Assembly: GCA_010604095.1 (NCBI GenBank)
Contig: JAABLG010000003.1
Coordinates: forward strand, 1 to 64,000
Direction of reading: 5' to 3'
DNA length: 64,000 nt
Source: Streptococcus vestibularis
GTDB taxonomy: Bacteria > Bacillota > Bacilli > Lactobacillales > Streptococcaceae
The first letter of the stretch is position 1; each line of letters opens with the position of its first letter. Below, piece after piece: positions 20,115 to 28,715 of the stretch. Under the pieces are notes generated by a model. It had not been told where the DNA came from. It did not search any database and saw only the letters and a list, made by a program, of their open reading frames with translations. Made by a program: the position numbers and the translations under genes.

Positions 20115-20287
20115 TTTTTCATCTCCTTAAAAATTGCCTATATTATATCTTATTATTTAGGCTATGTAAAGGTGTTATTAGGGCTTGTTTTTGGGGGAAA
20201 ACCATCTCTATAACTTGCTAAGGGTCTTTTTTTCTGATAGAATAGTATTAAAATATTATAATGGGAAATCTTAAGAAGGAAGGCTAT

Positions 20288-21001
20288 ATGTATCGTCATT
20301 TAAAGAAGTATTTGATTTTTATTGTGGGAGCTTTTATTTGTTCATTATTTTTAGTCTTAGCTTTTACAACCGATAGAAAAAATGATAACAGTGTCAACGC
20401 TAAAGCTGAAGCTGCTTATAACCAAACGACTACTGCTTTTATTGGTAGTATCGGTGAAACTGCGAGACAAATTGGTCAAGACTATAATATCTATGCTTCT
20501 GTTCTAATTGCTCAAGCTATTCTTGAATCGAATTCTGGGCAGTCAGGTCTTAGTCAAGCACCTTATTACAACTTTTTTGGAATTAAAGGAACTTACAATG
20601 GAAACTCGGTAACAATGCGTACTTGGGAAGATGATGGTACAGGGAAGACTTATGAGATTGATGAACCCTTCCGTTCTTATGGAAGTCTGAGTGATTCCCT
20701 AGCAGATTATGCTGCTTTGATGACGTCATCTACTTATGCAGGTACTTGGAAATCAAATACAAGTAGTTATGCAGATGCCACTCAGGCATTGACAGGGACT
20801 TATGCTACAGATAGTCTTTACGCTTCTAAATTAAATAGCATTATTGCATACTATGGTTTGACTGCCTATGATCAAGCTCCAGTTACCCAAGCAACTGGTT
20901 CAACAAGTGGCCTTGTTTGGAACAGCTATAGAGGCTCATACACAGATGCTGATACCTTATCTATAGATGAAGCTTGGGCAAGCTATAAAAATTATAAATA
21001 A
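20288..21001 (+). CDS. Secreted glucosaminidase (GH73)
   Basis: A 237-residue exported cell-wall hydrolase. After a signal segment (residues about 8-28) comes a Lyz2/GH73 domain with the catalytic glutamate in QAILESNSGQSGL and NFFGIKGTYNG. It cleaves GlcNAc-MurNAc bonds in peptidoglycan and may act in daughter-cell separation. The frame is open from 20261, but TATAAT at 20255-20260 puts the start point near 20267, so ATG 20288 with AAGAAGGAAGG is the start. No cell-wall-binding repeats are present. Confidence 0.88.
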   Translation: MYRHLKKYLIFIVGAFICSLFLVLAFTTDRKNDNSVNAKAEAAYNQTTTAFIGSIGETARQIGQDYNIYASVLIAQAILESNSGQSGLSQAPYYNFFGIKGTYNGNSVTMRTWEDDGTGKTYEIDEPFRSYGSLSDSLADYAALMTSSTYAGTWKSNTSSYADATQALTGTYATDSLYASKLNSIIAYYGLTAYDQAPVTQATGSTSGLVWNSYRGSYTDADTLSIDEAWASYKNYK

Positions 21002-21006
21002 TGATG

Positions 21007-21030
21007 AGAGTCGAAAGGCTCTTTTTTGTG
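21007..21030 (+). terminator. Terminator of the glucosaminidase gene
   Basis: AGAGTC and GGCTCT pair around a GAAA tetraloop and run into TTTTTT. Confidence 0.8.
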
Positions 21031-21055
21031 CTTTCAATTGGATAGTTTTGGCGAT

Positions 21056-21088
21056 AAAAAGTCCCCAACATTATGTGCTGGGGACTAA
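21056..21088 (-). terminator. Terminator of the LysR regulator
   Basis: On the minus strand AGTCCCC and GGGGACT pair around a 13-base loop and lead into TTTTTATC. Confidence 0.8.
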
Positions 21089-21094
21089 CATCTA

Positions 21095-22003
21095 TTAGTT
21101 GTCAAAAGTGACTTCTTTAACGAGGTTATCAAGGAATTTTTCTCCCATTTTAGAGAGGGTTGCCTTTTCATGCTTCAAGTAAACAATATCAATTTCATCA
21201 TCAATATCAAGCGGGATAGAGACAATGTTATCACCATTCAGATTACTATTTAAAATACCTGTAGCAATGGTGTAACCATCCAAACCAATTAATAGGTTGA
21301 AGAGTGTCGCGCGGTCTGAAACCACGATAGACTTTTTATGGGGAATCTGCGAGAGAATCTCTTCAGAATAGTAGAAGGAATTATGAATCCCCTGATCATA
21401 GCTAAGGTATGGGAATTCCTCTAAATCTTCTAAAGAGACAACTTCATGCTTAGCCAAGGGATTTGACTTGCTGACAAAGATATGCGGTCTAGCTTTGAAG
21501 AGACTGGTATATGTGAGACGGTTGTCGTCAAACATCTTAGTCAAGACATCTCGGTTATAGCTGTTAAGGAAGAGAACACCAATTTCTGAACGGAAGTTTT
21601 TAACGTCTTCAATAATTTCGTAAGTACGTGTTTCACGTAAGAAGAGCTCGTAACGTGTCATATCAGCTCTCTTAAGAAGTGAGACGAAGGCATTGACAAC
21701 AAAAGCGTAGTGTTGAGAGGAAACACTAAACAATTCACGTGTCTCTGTATGACTCTTGTAGCGTTCTTCCAAGAGATTCGTTTGTTCCACTACCTGACGG
21801 GCATAAGAGAGAAATTCAACGCCATCCTTGGTTAAGGTGATTCCTTTAGGGTTACGGATAAAGATATCAATTCCCATTTCTCTTTCCAAGTCACGAACAG
21901 CATTTGAAAGACTTGGTTGTGTGATGAAAAGTTGTTTTGCAGCTTCATTCATTGAGCCGGTTTCGACGATTTTGATAATATAATGTAATTGTTGAATTCG
22001 CAT
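21095..22003 (-). CDS. cpsY: LysR-type regulator, CpsY/MtaR-like
   Basis: A 302-residue LysR-type regulator with the N-terminal winged helix (residues 1-60, SMNEAAKQLFITQPSLSNAV) and a periplasmic-binding-like effector domain. The sequence resembles streptococcal CpsY/MtaR regulators of methionine transport and surface traits as I remember them, so the symbol is provisional. Divergent from glmS with about 200 bases between, so the intergenic boxes could in principle serve both genes. Confidence 0.78.
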   Translation of the reverse strand: MRIQQLHYIIKIVETGSMNEAAKQLFITQPSLSNAVRDLEREMGIDIFIRNPKGITLTKDGVEFLSYARQVVEQTNLLEERYKSHTETRELFSVSSQHYAFVVNAFVSLLKRADMTRYELFLRETRTYEIIEDVKNFRSEIGVLFLNSYNRDVLTKMFDDNRLTYTSLFKARPHIFVSKSNPLAKHEVVSLEDLEEFPYLSYDQGIHNSFYYSEEILSQIPHKKSIVVSDRATLFNLLIGLDGYTIATGILNSNLNGDNIVSIPLDIDDEIDIVYLKHEKATLSKMGEKFLDNLVKEVTFDN

Positions 22004-22066
22004 AGCCTTATTATAGCATATTTTAAGGATTATTCCTTAGGATAAGAGGTGAGTAAAAAGTCTTTT

Positions 22067-22084
22067 TAGGACTATACCAATTTT
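22067..22084 (+). promoter_or_regulatory. NagR-like operator 1 upstream of glmS
   Basis: AGGACTATACCAAT resembles the streptococcal NagR/dre consensus TGGTCTATACCA with the right half intact and the left half degenerate. It abuts the -35 element. A near-copy lies at 22145-22165. Confidence 0.6.
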
Positions 22085-22089
22085 TATGC

Positions 22090-22118
22090 TTGACAATGTC
22101 AAGTATATGGAATATACT
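22090..22118 (+). promoter_or_regulatory. glmS promoter
   Basis: TTGACA (22090-22095), 17-base spacer, TATACT (22113-22118). The start point near 22125 gives an 85-base leader. Confidence 0.85.
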
Positions 22119-22144
22119 GTCCTCGTTAAGCTTTTTAAAGAGCT

Positions 22145-22165
22145 TATTGACTATACCAATTTTAA
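22145..22165 (+). promoter_or_regulatory. NagR-like operator 2 in the glmS leader
   Basis: Repeats the core GACTATACCAATTTT of box 1, 78 bases downstream, so the two boxes flank the promoter. A NagR-like GntR regulator is encoded at 33037-33735. Confidence 0.6.
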
Positions 22166-22176
22166 ATGAAGGAGAC

Positions 22177-22206
22177 ATGACCTCTTTGATCAGAGGTTAT
22201 TATTAA
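22177..22206 (+). CDS. Nine-residue leader ORF before glmS
   Basis: MTSLIRGYY starts at an ATG with an ideal GAAGGAG ribosome site (22168-22174) and ends with TAA four bases before the glmS ATG. ACCTCT (22180-22185) pairs with AGAGGT (22192-22197), a hairpin inside the ORF that would bury the only GAGG available to glmS. Translating the ORF would open it. The arrangement is seen in the sequence; its function is inference. Confidence 0.5.
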   Translation: MTSLIRGYY

Positions 22207-22210
22207 AAAT

Positions 22211-24019
22211 ATGTGTGGAATTGTTGGTGTTGTAGGTAACACAAATGCAACTGATATCTTGATTCAAGGACTTGAAAAGCTAGAATACCGTGGTTATGAT
22301 TCAGCTGGTATCTTTGTAGCGGGCGATGCATCTAGTCAATTGGTTAAGGCTGTTGGCCGTATTGCGGAACTTGCTGCTAAAACTGAAGGAGTAGAAGGCA
22401 CAGCCGGTATTGGACATACTCGTTGGGCAACTCACGGTAAACCAACAGAGGATAATGCTCACCCACACCGCTCAGAAACTGAACGTTTTGTTTTGGTTCA
22501 CAATGGTGTTATTGAAAACTATCTTGAAATTAAGGAAGAATACCTTTCTGGTCATCATTTCAAAGGTCAAACTGATACTGAAATCGCAGTTCACTTGATT
22601 GGAAAATTCGTTGAAGAAGATGGTTTGTCAACTCTTGAAGCATTCAAGAAAGCTCTTCACATTATCCGTGGATCATATGCCTTTGCTCTCATGGATTCTG
22701 AAGATGCCTCAACAATTTACGTTGCAAAAAACAAATCACCACTTTTGATTGGTCTTGGTGATGGCTATAACATGGTCTGCTCAGATGCCATGGCTATGAT
22801 TCGCGAAACTAATCAATACATGGAAATTCACGATCAAGAGTTAGTTATCGTGAAAGCTGATAGTGTTGAAGTTCAAGATTATGATGGCAATGTCAAAGAA
22901 CGTGATAGTTATACAGCTGAGCTTGACCTTTCTGATATTGGTAAAGGCACATACCCTTACTACATGCTCAAAGAAATCGATGAGCAACCAACAGTGATGC
23001 GTAAGCTTATTCAAGCCTACACAGATGACAAGGGGCAAGTGACTGTAGATGCTGATATTATTAAGGCTGTTCAAGAGGCCGACCGTATCTATATCCTTGC
23101 AGCAGGAACATCATATCACGCTGGTTTTGCTTCTAAGAAGATGCTTGAAGAATTGACAGATACACCAGTTGAGCTTGGTATTTCTTCTGAGTGGGGTTAT
23201 GGTATGCCACTCCTTAGCAAGAAACCTCTCTTTGTCTTTATTAGCCAATCAGGTGAAACAGCAGATAGCCGTCAGGTTCTTGTTAAAGCTAACGAGTTGG
23301 GTATTCCAAGTTTGACAGTGACAAACGTTCCAGGATCTACTCTTTCTCGTGAAGCTGACCATACAATGCTTCTTCATGCTGGCCCAGAAATTGCCGTAGC
23401 TTCTACTAAAGCTTACACTGCTCAGATTGCAGCTCTTGCCTTCTTGGCTAAAGCAGTCGGTGAAGCGAATGGTAATGAAAAAGCTAAAGCTTTCGACTTG
23501 GTACATGAATTGTCACTTGTAGCACAATCTATCGAATCAACACTCTCTGAAAAAGAAGTTATTGACGAGAAAGTGGCAGCTCTTCTTGCAGAAACACGTA
23601 ATGCTTTCTATATTGGTCGTGGTCAAGATTACTACGTTGCTATGGAAGCTAGTCTTAAATTGAAAGAAATCTCATATATCCAATGTGAAGGTTTTGCAGC
23701 AGGTGAGTTGAAACACGGAACGATTGCTTTGATCGAAGATGGTACACCTGTTATTGCCCTCTTGTCTGACGCTGTTCTTGCTAGCCACACTCGTGGTAAT
23801 ATCCAAGAGGTGGCAGCACGTGGTGCTAAAGTGTTGACTATTGCTGAGGAAAATGTTGCTAAAGAAGGTGATGACATCGTTCTTAATAACGTTCATCCTT
23901 ACTTGTCACCAATTTCAATGGTTGTACCGACACAATTGATTGCTTATTTTGCAACACTCCATCGTGGACTCGACGTCGATAAACCACGTAACTTGGCTAA
24001 ATCAGTTACTGTTGAATAA
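22211..24019 (+). CDS. glmS: Glucosamine-6-phosphate synthase (isomerising)
   Basis: A 602-residue amidotransferase making glucosamine-6-phosphate from fructose-6-phosphate and glutamine, the entry step to cell-wall amino sugars. The N-terminal nucleophile cysteine (MCGIVG) heads the class II glutaminase domain (to about 230), followed by two SIS domains ([16 protein letters not shown]) and the C-terminal [13 protein letters not shown]. It has no strong Shine-Dalgarno of its own; the best site, GAGG 14 bases upstream, lies in a hairpin inside the leader ORF. Probable NagR control from two boxes. Confidence 0.97.
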   Translation: MCGIVGVVGNTNATDILIQGLEKLEYRGYDSAGIFVAGDASSQLVKAVGRIAELAAKTEGVEGTAGIGHTRWATHGKPTEDNAHPHRSETERFVLVHNGVIENYLEIKEEYLSGHHFKGQTDTEIAVHLIGKFVEEDGLSTLEAFKKALHIIRGSYAFALMDSEDASTIYVAKNKSPLLIGLGDGYNMVCSDAMAMIRETNQYMEIHDQELVIVKADSVEVQDYDGNVKERDSYTAELDLSDIGKGTYPYYMLKEIDEQPTVMRKLIQAYTDDKGQVTVDADIIKAVQEADRIYILAAGTSYHAGFASKKMLEELTDTPVELGISSEWGYGMPLLSKKPLFVFISQSGETADSRQVLVKANELGIPSLTVTNVPGSTLSREADHTMLLHAGPEIAVASTKAYTAQIAALAFLAKAVGEANGNEKAKAFDLVHELSLVAQSIESTLSEKEVIDEKVAALLAETRNAFYIGRGQDYYVAMEASLKLKEISYIQCEGFAAGELKHGTIALIEDGTPVIALLSDAVLASHTRGNIQEVAARGAKVLTIAEENVAKEGDDIVLNNVHPYLSPISMVVPTQLIAYFATLHRGLDVDKPRNLAKSVTVE

Positions 24020-24025
24020 AAATAC

Positions 24026-24060
24026 CAACATCTCTTACAGTGTAAGGGATGTTGTTTGTT
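24026..24060 (+). terminator. Terminator of glmS
   Basis: CAACATCTCTTAC pairs with GTAAGGGATGTTG around a three-base loop, followed by a T-rich tract. Confidence 0.85.
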
Positions 24061-24076
24061 TTTATCGTTTTCACCC

Positions 24077-24105
24077 TTGCTTAATTAGGAAATCTAAAGT
24101 AGAAT
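24077..24105 (+). promoter_or_regulatory. Promoter of the PhnA/YjdM gene
   Basis: TTGCTT (24077-24082), 17-base spacer, TAGAAT (24100-24105). Confidence 0.65.
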
Positions 24106-24136
24106 AGTATCTATATCACAATCTTAGGAGAGAATT

Positions 24137-24469
24137 ATGTCATTACCAAATTGTCCCAAATGTAACTCAGAGTATGTTTATGAAGATGGAATCTTGCTTG
24201 TATGTCCTGAATGTGCCTATGAGTGGGATCCAAACGAAGTTGCAGAAGAAGAAGGACTTGTGGTTCTTGATAGCAATGGCACACGTCTTGCTGACGGTGA
24301 CACTGTTACAGTTATCAAAGATTTGAAAGTTAAAGGTGCGCCAAAAGATATTAAACAAGGTACACGTGTTAAAAATATTCGTTTGGTTGAAGGTGACCAT
24401 AACATTGATTGTAAGATTGATGGTTTTGGCGCTATGAAACTTAAATCTGAATTTGTTAAGAAAATCTAA
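24137..24469 (+). CDS. yjdM: PhnA/YjdM zinc-ribbon protein
   Basis: A 110-residue protein with an N-terminal zinc ribbon (CPKC...CPEC, residues about 6-28) and a C-terminal SH3-like KOW-type beta domain (residues about 45-110). It is the family historically called PhnA, but it is not known to act in phosphonate breakdown; function is unclear. Own promoter and an AGGAGAG ribosome site. Confidence 0.88.
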   Translation: MSLPNCPKCNSEYVYEDGILLVCPECAYEWDPNEVAEEEGLVVLDSNGTRLADGDTVTVIKDLKVKGAPKDIKQGTRVKNIRLVEGDHNIDCKIDGFGAMKLKSEFVKKI

Positions 24470-24486
24470 AATAAGCTTTAGGGATG

Positions 24487-24589
24487 CTAGACTTAAGTAT
24501 TGTTTGTTTCTCAGGACAGACTATTTAAGTCTCCCAGGAGTGTGATTATGAACTCATTTTGAAAATTGGGTCTAGTCGCACTCCTTTTT
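24487..24589 (+). ncRNA. Structured RNA region with alternative helices and a terminator
   Basis: Helix A pairs 24489-24499 with 24522-24532 (11 bp, one G-U). The terminator stem pairs 24536-24545 with 24576-24585 (10 bp) and runs into TTTTT. Helix B pairs 24487-24496 (CTAGACTTAA) with 24566-24575 (TTGGGTCTAG), which excludes helix A and clashes with the terminator. The layout resembles an attenuator, but the transporter's best promoter lies downstream, so it may instead be a structured 3' end of the yjdM transcript. No known riboswitch motif recognised. Confidence 0.45.
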
Positions 24590-24627
24590 ACTATTTCCAA
24601 AATCTTATATCATTTTTTCAAAAAATT

Positions 24628-24636
24628 TGGTATAAT
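24628..24636 (+). promoter_or_regulatory. Extended -10 promoter of the amino-acid ABC operon
   Basis: TGGTATAAT, 33 bases before the permease ATG at 24670; -35 not evident. Confidence 0.6.
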
Positions 24637-24669
24637 ATTCAACAATACTAAATAATTATAGGAGTTTAT

Positions 24670-25311
24670 ATGTCATACGTTTTGGAAGTATTACCAGCCC
24701 TTTTGAACGGTGCGGTAGTCACACTTCAAGTATTCTTCATTGTTATCGTACTGTCGATTCCATTAGGGATTGTACTTGCTTTCTTAATGCAGATTAAATT
24801 CAAACCTTTAAATTGGTTACTAACCCTTTACGTTTGGATTATGCGTGGAACCCCCCTCCTTTTACAATTGATCTTTGTTTATTACGTTCTTCCGAGTGTT
24901 GGGATTGTCTTTGACCGTCTGCCAGCTGCTATTCTTGCTTTTACGCTTAATTATGCAGCTTATTTCGCAGAGATTTTCCGTGGAGGAATCTTGGCTATTC
25001 CGAAAGGACAATATGAAGCAGCGAAAATGCTTAAACTTAGTCCTTTCCAAACTATCCGCTACATTATCCTTCCTCAGGTGGTCAAGATTGTCTTGCCAAG
25101 TATTTTTAACGAGATTATTAACTTGGTTAAGGATTCATCATTGGTTTATGTGCTTGGGGTTGGAGACCTTCTTTTGGAAAGTCGTACCGCTGCGAACCGT
25201 GATGCTACCCTAGCACCGATGTTTGTGGCTGGAGCTATCTATCTTATCCTTGTGGGTGTGGTGACTGTGGCTTCGAAACACATCGAAAAGAAATTCAACT
25301 ATTATAAATAG
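24670..25311 (+). CDS. Polar amino-acid ABC transporter permease
   Basis: A 213-residue HisM/GlnP-type permease with about five membrane segments and the coupling loop YEAAKMLKLSPFQTIRYIILPQ that docks on the ATPase. It imports a polar amino acid with the two following gene products; the substrate cannot be told from sequence. TATAGGAG is the ribosome site. First gene of a three-gene operon (permease, ATPase, binding protein), closed by a terminator. Confidence 0.9.
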   Translation: MSYVLEVLPALLNGAVVTLQVFFIVIVLSIPLGIVLAFLMQIKFKPLNWLLTLYVWIMRGTPLLLQLIFVYYVLPSVGIVFDRLPAAILAFTLNYAAYFAEIFRGGILAIPKGQYEAAKMLKLSPFQTIRYIILPQVVKIVLPSIFNEIINLVKDSSLVYVLGVGDLLLESRTAANRDATLAPMFVAGAIYLILVGVVTVASKHIEKKFNYYK

Positions 25312-25319
25312 GAGACCTT

Positions 25320-25949
25320 ATGTTAGAATTAAAAAATATTTCCAAGCAATTTGGTCAACACAAAATCTTTGATAACTATAACCTAACTGTCGAAGAAGGG
25401 AAAATCTTAGCTATTGTCGGACCATCTGGTGGTGGTAAAACGACTCTCTTGCGTATGCTAGCAGGACTTGAAACCATTGATTCAGGACAAATTATTTATG
25501 AAAATGAAGAGATTCCTTTGGATCAAATGGAAAGTCGTAACTTGCTAGGTTTTGTCTTCCAAGATTTCCAACTGTTTCCGCACTTGACAGTCTTAGACAA
25601 TCTAATGCTTTCACCAATTAAGACGATGGGAATGTCTAAGGAAGATGCTCAGAAAAAAGCTCAAGCCCTACTTGACCGTTTAGGTCTTGGAGCTCACGGA
25701 AATGCTTATCCTTACTCTCTTTCTGGGGGACAAAAACAACGTGTTGCATTTGCGCGTGCTATGATGATTGATCCGAAAATTGTCGGCTATGATGAACCAA
25801 CATCAGCTCTTGACCCTGAGTTGCGTCAAGAAGTTGAGAAATTGATTTTGCAGAATCGTGAGACTGGGATTACGCAAATCGTTATCACTCACGATATGCA
25901 GTTTGCACAGCACATCGCCGATGAGATTGTCACTATCAATCCAAAATAG
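25320..25949 (+). CDS. Polar amino-acid ABC transporter ATPase
   Basis: A 209-residue ATPase with Walker A GPSGGGKT, signature LSGGQKQR, Walker B IVGYDEPTSALD and the switch histidine in VITHDMQFA. Slightly shorter than GlnQ (about 240 residues) because the C-terminal tail ends soon after the H-loop. It energises the adjacent permease, eight bases upstream. Confidence 0.92.
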   Translation: MLELKNISKQFGQHKIFDNYNLTVEEGKILAIVGPSGGGKTTLLRMLAGLETIDSGQIIYENEEIPLDQMESRNLLGFVFQDFQLFPHLTVLDNLMLSPIKTMGMSKEDAQKKAQALLDRLGLGAHGNAYPYSLSGGQKQRVAFARAMMIDPKIVGYDEPTSALDPELRQEVEKLILQNRETGITQIVITHDMQFAQHIADEIVTINPK

Positions 25950-25961
25950 TGAGGATTTTCC

Positions 25962-26813
25962 ATGAAAAAAATAGTAAAAACGATTTTGCTAGGCTGTCTT
26001 GTCATTTTGCCTTTGTTTGCGCTATCGGCTTGTAGCTCGCGCTCACATTTTGCAACTCAGAAAGACCAGTGGCAAACCTATACCAAAGAAAAGAAAATCA
26101 AAATTGGTTTTGATGCGACCTTTGTTCCTATGGGATATGAGGAAAAGGATGGTAGCTATGTTGGTTTTGATATTGATCTTGCCACTGCAGTTTTTAAATT
26201 GTATGGTATTGATGTCGAATGGCAGGCTATTGACTGGGATATGAAAGAAACAGAACTGAAGAATGGGACAATTGACCTCATTTGGAATGGCTACTCGGTC
26301 ACGGATGAGCGTAAGCAGTCTGCAGACTTTACAGTGCCTTATATGGTCAATGAACAAGTACTGGTAACCAAAAAGTCTTCGGGAATTGATTCTGTTGCAG
26401 GAATGGCAGGTAAGACCTTAGGTGCCCAAGCAGGCTCTTCCGGTTATGATGCTTTCAATGCTTCACCGAAGATTTTGAAGGATATCGTGGCCAACCAAAA
26501 AGCAGTCCAATATTCGACCTTTACTCAGGCCTTGATTGACCTTGATAGTGGACGTATTGACGGCCTATTGATTGACCGTGTGTATGCTAATTACTACTTA
26601 GAAAAATCAGGAGTTCTGGATCAGTATAATGTCATGCCTGCTGGTTACGAGGGTGAAAGCTTTGCTGTAGGTGCTCGTAAGGCAGATAAGACACTGATCA
26701 AAAAAATCAATCAAGGATTTAGAACCCTTTATAAAAAAGGAGAATTCCAAAAGATTTCTGACAAATGGTTTGGTGAAGATGTTGCCACCGACCAAGTTAA
26801 AGGGAAAAAATAG
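25962..26813 (+). CDS. Amino-acid-binding lipoprotein
   Basis: A 283-residue family 3 solute-binding protein. The lipobox is LSAC, with the cysteine at residue 24. The mature domain carries family features (KIGFDATFVPMGYEEKDGSYVGFDIDLA, then the hinge GAQAGSSGYDAF). It captures an amino acid outside the membrane for the preceding permease-ATPase pair. Arginine, cystine or glutamine would all be possible ligands; none is supported over the others. Confidence 0.92.
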   Translation: MKKIVKTILLGCLVILPLFALSACSSRSHFATQKDQWQTYTKEKKIKIGFDATFVPMGYEEKDGSYVGFDIDLATAVFKLYGIDVEWQAIDWDMKETELKNGTIDLIWNGYSVTDERKQSADFTVPYMVNEQVLVTKKSSGIDSVAGMAGKTLGAQAGSSGYDAFNASPKILKDIVANQKAVQYSTFTQALIDLDSGRIDGLLIDRVYANYYLEKSGVLDQYNVMPAGYEGESFAVGARKADKTLIKKINQGFRTLYKKGEFQKISDKWFGEDVATDQVKGKK

Positions 26814-26817
26814 AAGG

Positions 26818-26852
26818 ATAACAACATTCTAGAAGGGATGTTGTTATTTTTT
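26818..26852 (+). terminator. Terminator of the amino-acid ABC operon
   Basis: ATAACAACAT and ATGTTGTTAT form a 10-bp stem, followed by TTTTT. Confidence 0.88.
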
Positions 26853-26863
26853 GTGGAAAATAC

Positions 26864-26913
26864 TTGAAATAAAACAAGTTATATTTTATACTAATGTTAG
26901 TTTATAAACTAAC
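26864..26913 (+). promoter_or_regulatory. umuC promoter with HdiR-type operator
   Basis: TTGAAA (26864-26869), 17-base spacer, TATACT (26887-26892). The perfect 18-bp palindrome GTTAGTTTATAAACTAAC (26896-26913) covers the start point. A closely similar site lies before the HdiR gene (36964-36981), so the operon is very probably repressed by HdiR and induced by DNA damage. Confidence 0.85.
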
Positions 26914-26925
26914 GAAGGAGTAAGC

Positions 26926-28341
26926 ATGGGATATTTTGATTATTCAAGAGAACCGCAAAGTGATATTGCTTTTGTAGATATGAAATCTTTCTATGCGAGT
27001 GTAGAGTGTGTTGAACGTGGGCTGCACCCTCTTAAGACTTCTCTATGTGTGATGAGTAGGGCTGAAAATGCTAATGGTTTGATACTAGCCTCCTCGCCCA
27101 TATTTAAGCAGGTTTTTGGCAAGTCAAATGTTAGTCGTTCTTATGACTTACCTTTTGACATTCATTCTCGTAAGTTTCATTATTATAATGCCAAAAAGCA
27201 GGGACTTCCAACGGATAGAGATTTTGTAGATTACATCGAATCTTGGGCCAAAGTTACCTTTATCGTTCCTCCTAGAATGGACCTCTATATAAAAAAGAAT
27301 ATCCAGATTCAACACATTTTCCAGAATTATGCCAGTGTTGAAGACATTCTTCCTTATTCCATTGATGAGGGTTTCATTGATCTCACGTCGTCACTGAATT
27401 ACTTTATTCCCGATAGAACAGTTACAAGAAAAGATAAGTTAGATATGATTTCAGGGCGTATTCAAAGAGATATTTGGAGGGAGACAGGTATTTACTCGAC
27501 AGTTGGGATGTCTAACAGCAATCCCTTATTGGCCAAGTTAGCTCTTGATAATGAGGCCAAACATACGGCTACTATGAGAGCCAACTGGTCCTATGAAGAT
27601 GTCGAGACTAAGGTTTGGAATATTCCCCATATGACCGATTTTTGGGGGATTGGAAAGCGGATGGAGAAGCGTTTAAACAAGTTGGGGATTTTCTCTATTC
27701 GAGAACTTGCTAATAGCAATCCTGATACTCTTAAAAAGGAGTTAGGTATTGTGGGCTTAGACCTCTTTTTTCATGCCAACGGTATCGATGAAAGTAATGT
27801 TCATAAACCTTATAAACCAAAGTCACATGGCTTAGGAAATTCCCAAATCTTGCCACGAGACTATGAGCGTCAAGCTGATATTGAATTGATTCTAAGAGAG
27901 ATGGCAGAACAGGTAGCTATTAGGTTAAGACGAGCCCATAAGAAAGCTTGTCAAGTTTCCATCAGCATTGGTTTTTCAAAGTTAGAGGGCAAGCGTTCGC
28001 TACAAGCACAGATGAAGATTGAACCTGCTAATAATACAAGAGTACTAATAAGCCATGTCATTGAACTCTTTAGGAAGAAATATCAAGGAGGGGCTGTTCG
28101 AAGTGTCAGTGTTTCTTATGCAAATTTTGTAGATGAAAGGCTTCAAATTCTTTCTTTATTTGATAATCCAGATGACATTGATAAAGAAGAAAGACTTCAG
28201 GCAGCTATAGATAATATTCGACAGGAATTTGGCTTTACGACCATTCAAAAAGCAACTGCTTTACAGGAGGCATCTAGAAGTCTTGCTCGAAGTAAGCTGA
28301 TTGGTGGACACTCTGCTGGAGGATTAGATGGCTTAAAATGA
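26926..28341 (+). CDS. umuC: UmuC-like Y-family DNA polymerase
   Basis: A 471-residue translesion polymerase. Metal-binding motifs DMKSFYASVE (residues about 18-27) and SIDEGFIDLT (about 144-153) are intact; helix-hairpin-helix and little-finger regions follow. The form is that of plasmid/phage/ICE UvrX-type polymerases in Gram-positives. It heads an HdiR-controlled operon with two small genes and overlaps the next gene by four bases. Confidence 0.93.
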   Translation: MGYFDYSREPQSDIAFVDMKSFYASVECVERGLHPLKTSLCVMSRAENANGLILASSPIFKQVFGKSNVSRSYDLPFDIHSRKFHYYNAKKQGLPTDRDFVDYIESWAKVTFIVPPRMDLYIKKNIQIQHIFQNYASVEDILPYSIDEGFIDLTSSLNYFIPDRTVTRKDKLDMISGRIQRDIWRETGIYSTVGMSNSNPLLAKLALDNEAKHTATMRANWSYEDVETKVWNIPHMTDFWGIGKRMEKRLNKLGIFSIRELANSNPDTLKKELGIVGLDLFFHANGIDESNVHKPYKPKSHGLGNSQILPRDYERQADIELILREMAEQVAIRLRRAHKKACQVSISIGFSKLEGKRSLQAQMKIEPANNTRVLISHVIELFRKKYQGGAVRSVSVSYANFVDERLQILSLFDNPDDIDKEERLQAAIDNIRQEFGFTTIQKATALQEASRSLARSKLIGGHSAGGLDGLK

Positions 28342-28715
28342 TAGACCGTAGTTACCTTCCCTTTCAATCAGCTAGGGAACATCAAGACAGGGGAATGATG
28401 AAGTGGATGGGCTTTTTCTTGTCGGAACACACAAGTTCCCTACATGAAGATAAGACTAAAGAAAATCTTAGGAGTCATTTGGATGATTTAGAGAAGTTTA
28501 CTTTATTAAACCAGCTTTATTCAGGTCAATTATTGGGAAATTTCCAGATAAAGGATCAAGGTAGGCGCTGTAGATGTAGTGGCTATGTGGTTGACTTGGA
28601 TTTTAATCAAGTTACTATAAAATCTTGCAAGCGATATAAATGTATTCGAACAAAGGATATATTAGAAATTAGTTTGGGGGTTGAAAACATAGATGAGGAA
28701 GAGAAAAATTTATGA
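28338..28715 (+). CDS. YolD-like protein
   Basis: A 125-residue protein whose opening (DRSYLPFQSAREHQDRGMMKWMGFFLSEH) matches the YolD-like family that regularly accompanies Y-family polymerases in Firmicutes, where it may act as a UmuD-like partner. The C-terminal half looks like a small beta fold (YLPFQ... later CRCSGYVVDLDFN). ATGA overlap with umuC shows translational coupling. Role inferred from context. Confidence 0.75.
   Translation: MIDRSYLPFQSAREHQDRGMMKWMGFFLSEHTSSLHEDKTKENLRSHLDDLEKFTLLNQLYSGQLLGNFQIKDQGRRCRCSGYVVDLDFNQVTIKSCKRYKCIRTKDILEISLGVENIDEEEKNL

Noticed and set aside
24487-24589. T-box leader for the amino-acid transporter
   Set aside because: No AGGGTGGNACCGCG antiterminator core or stem I features.
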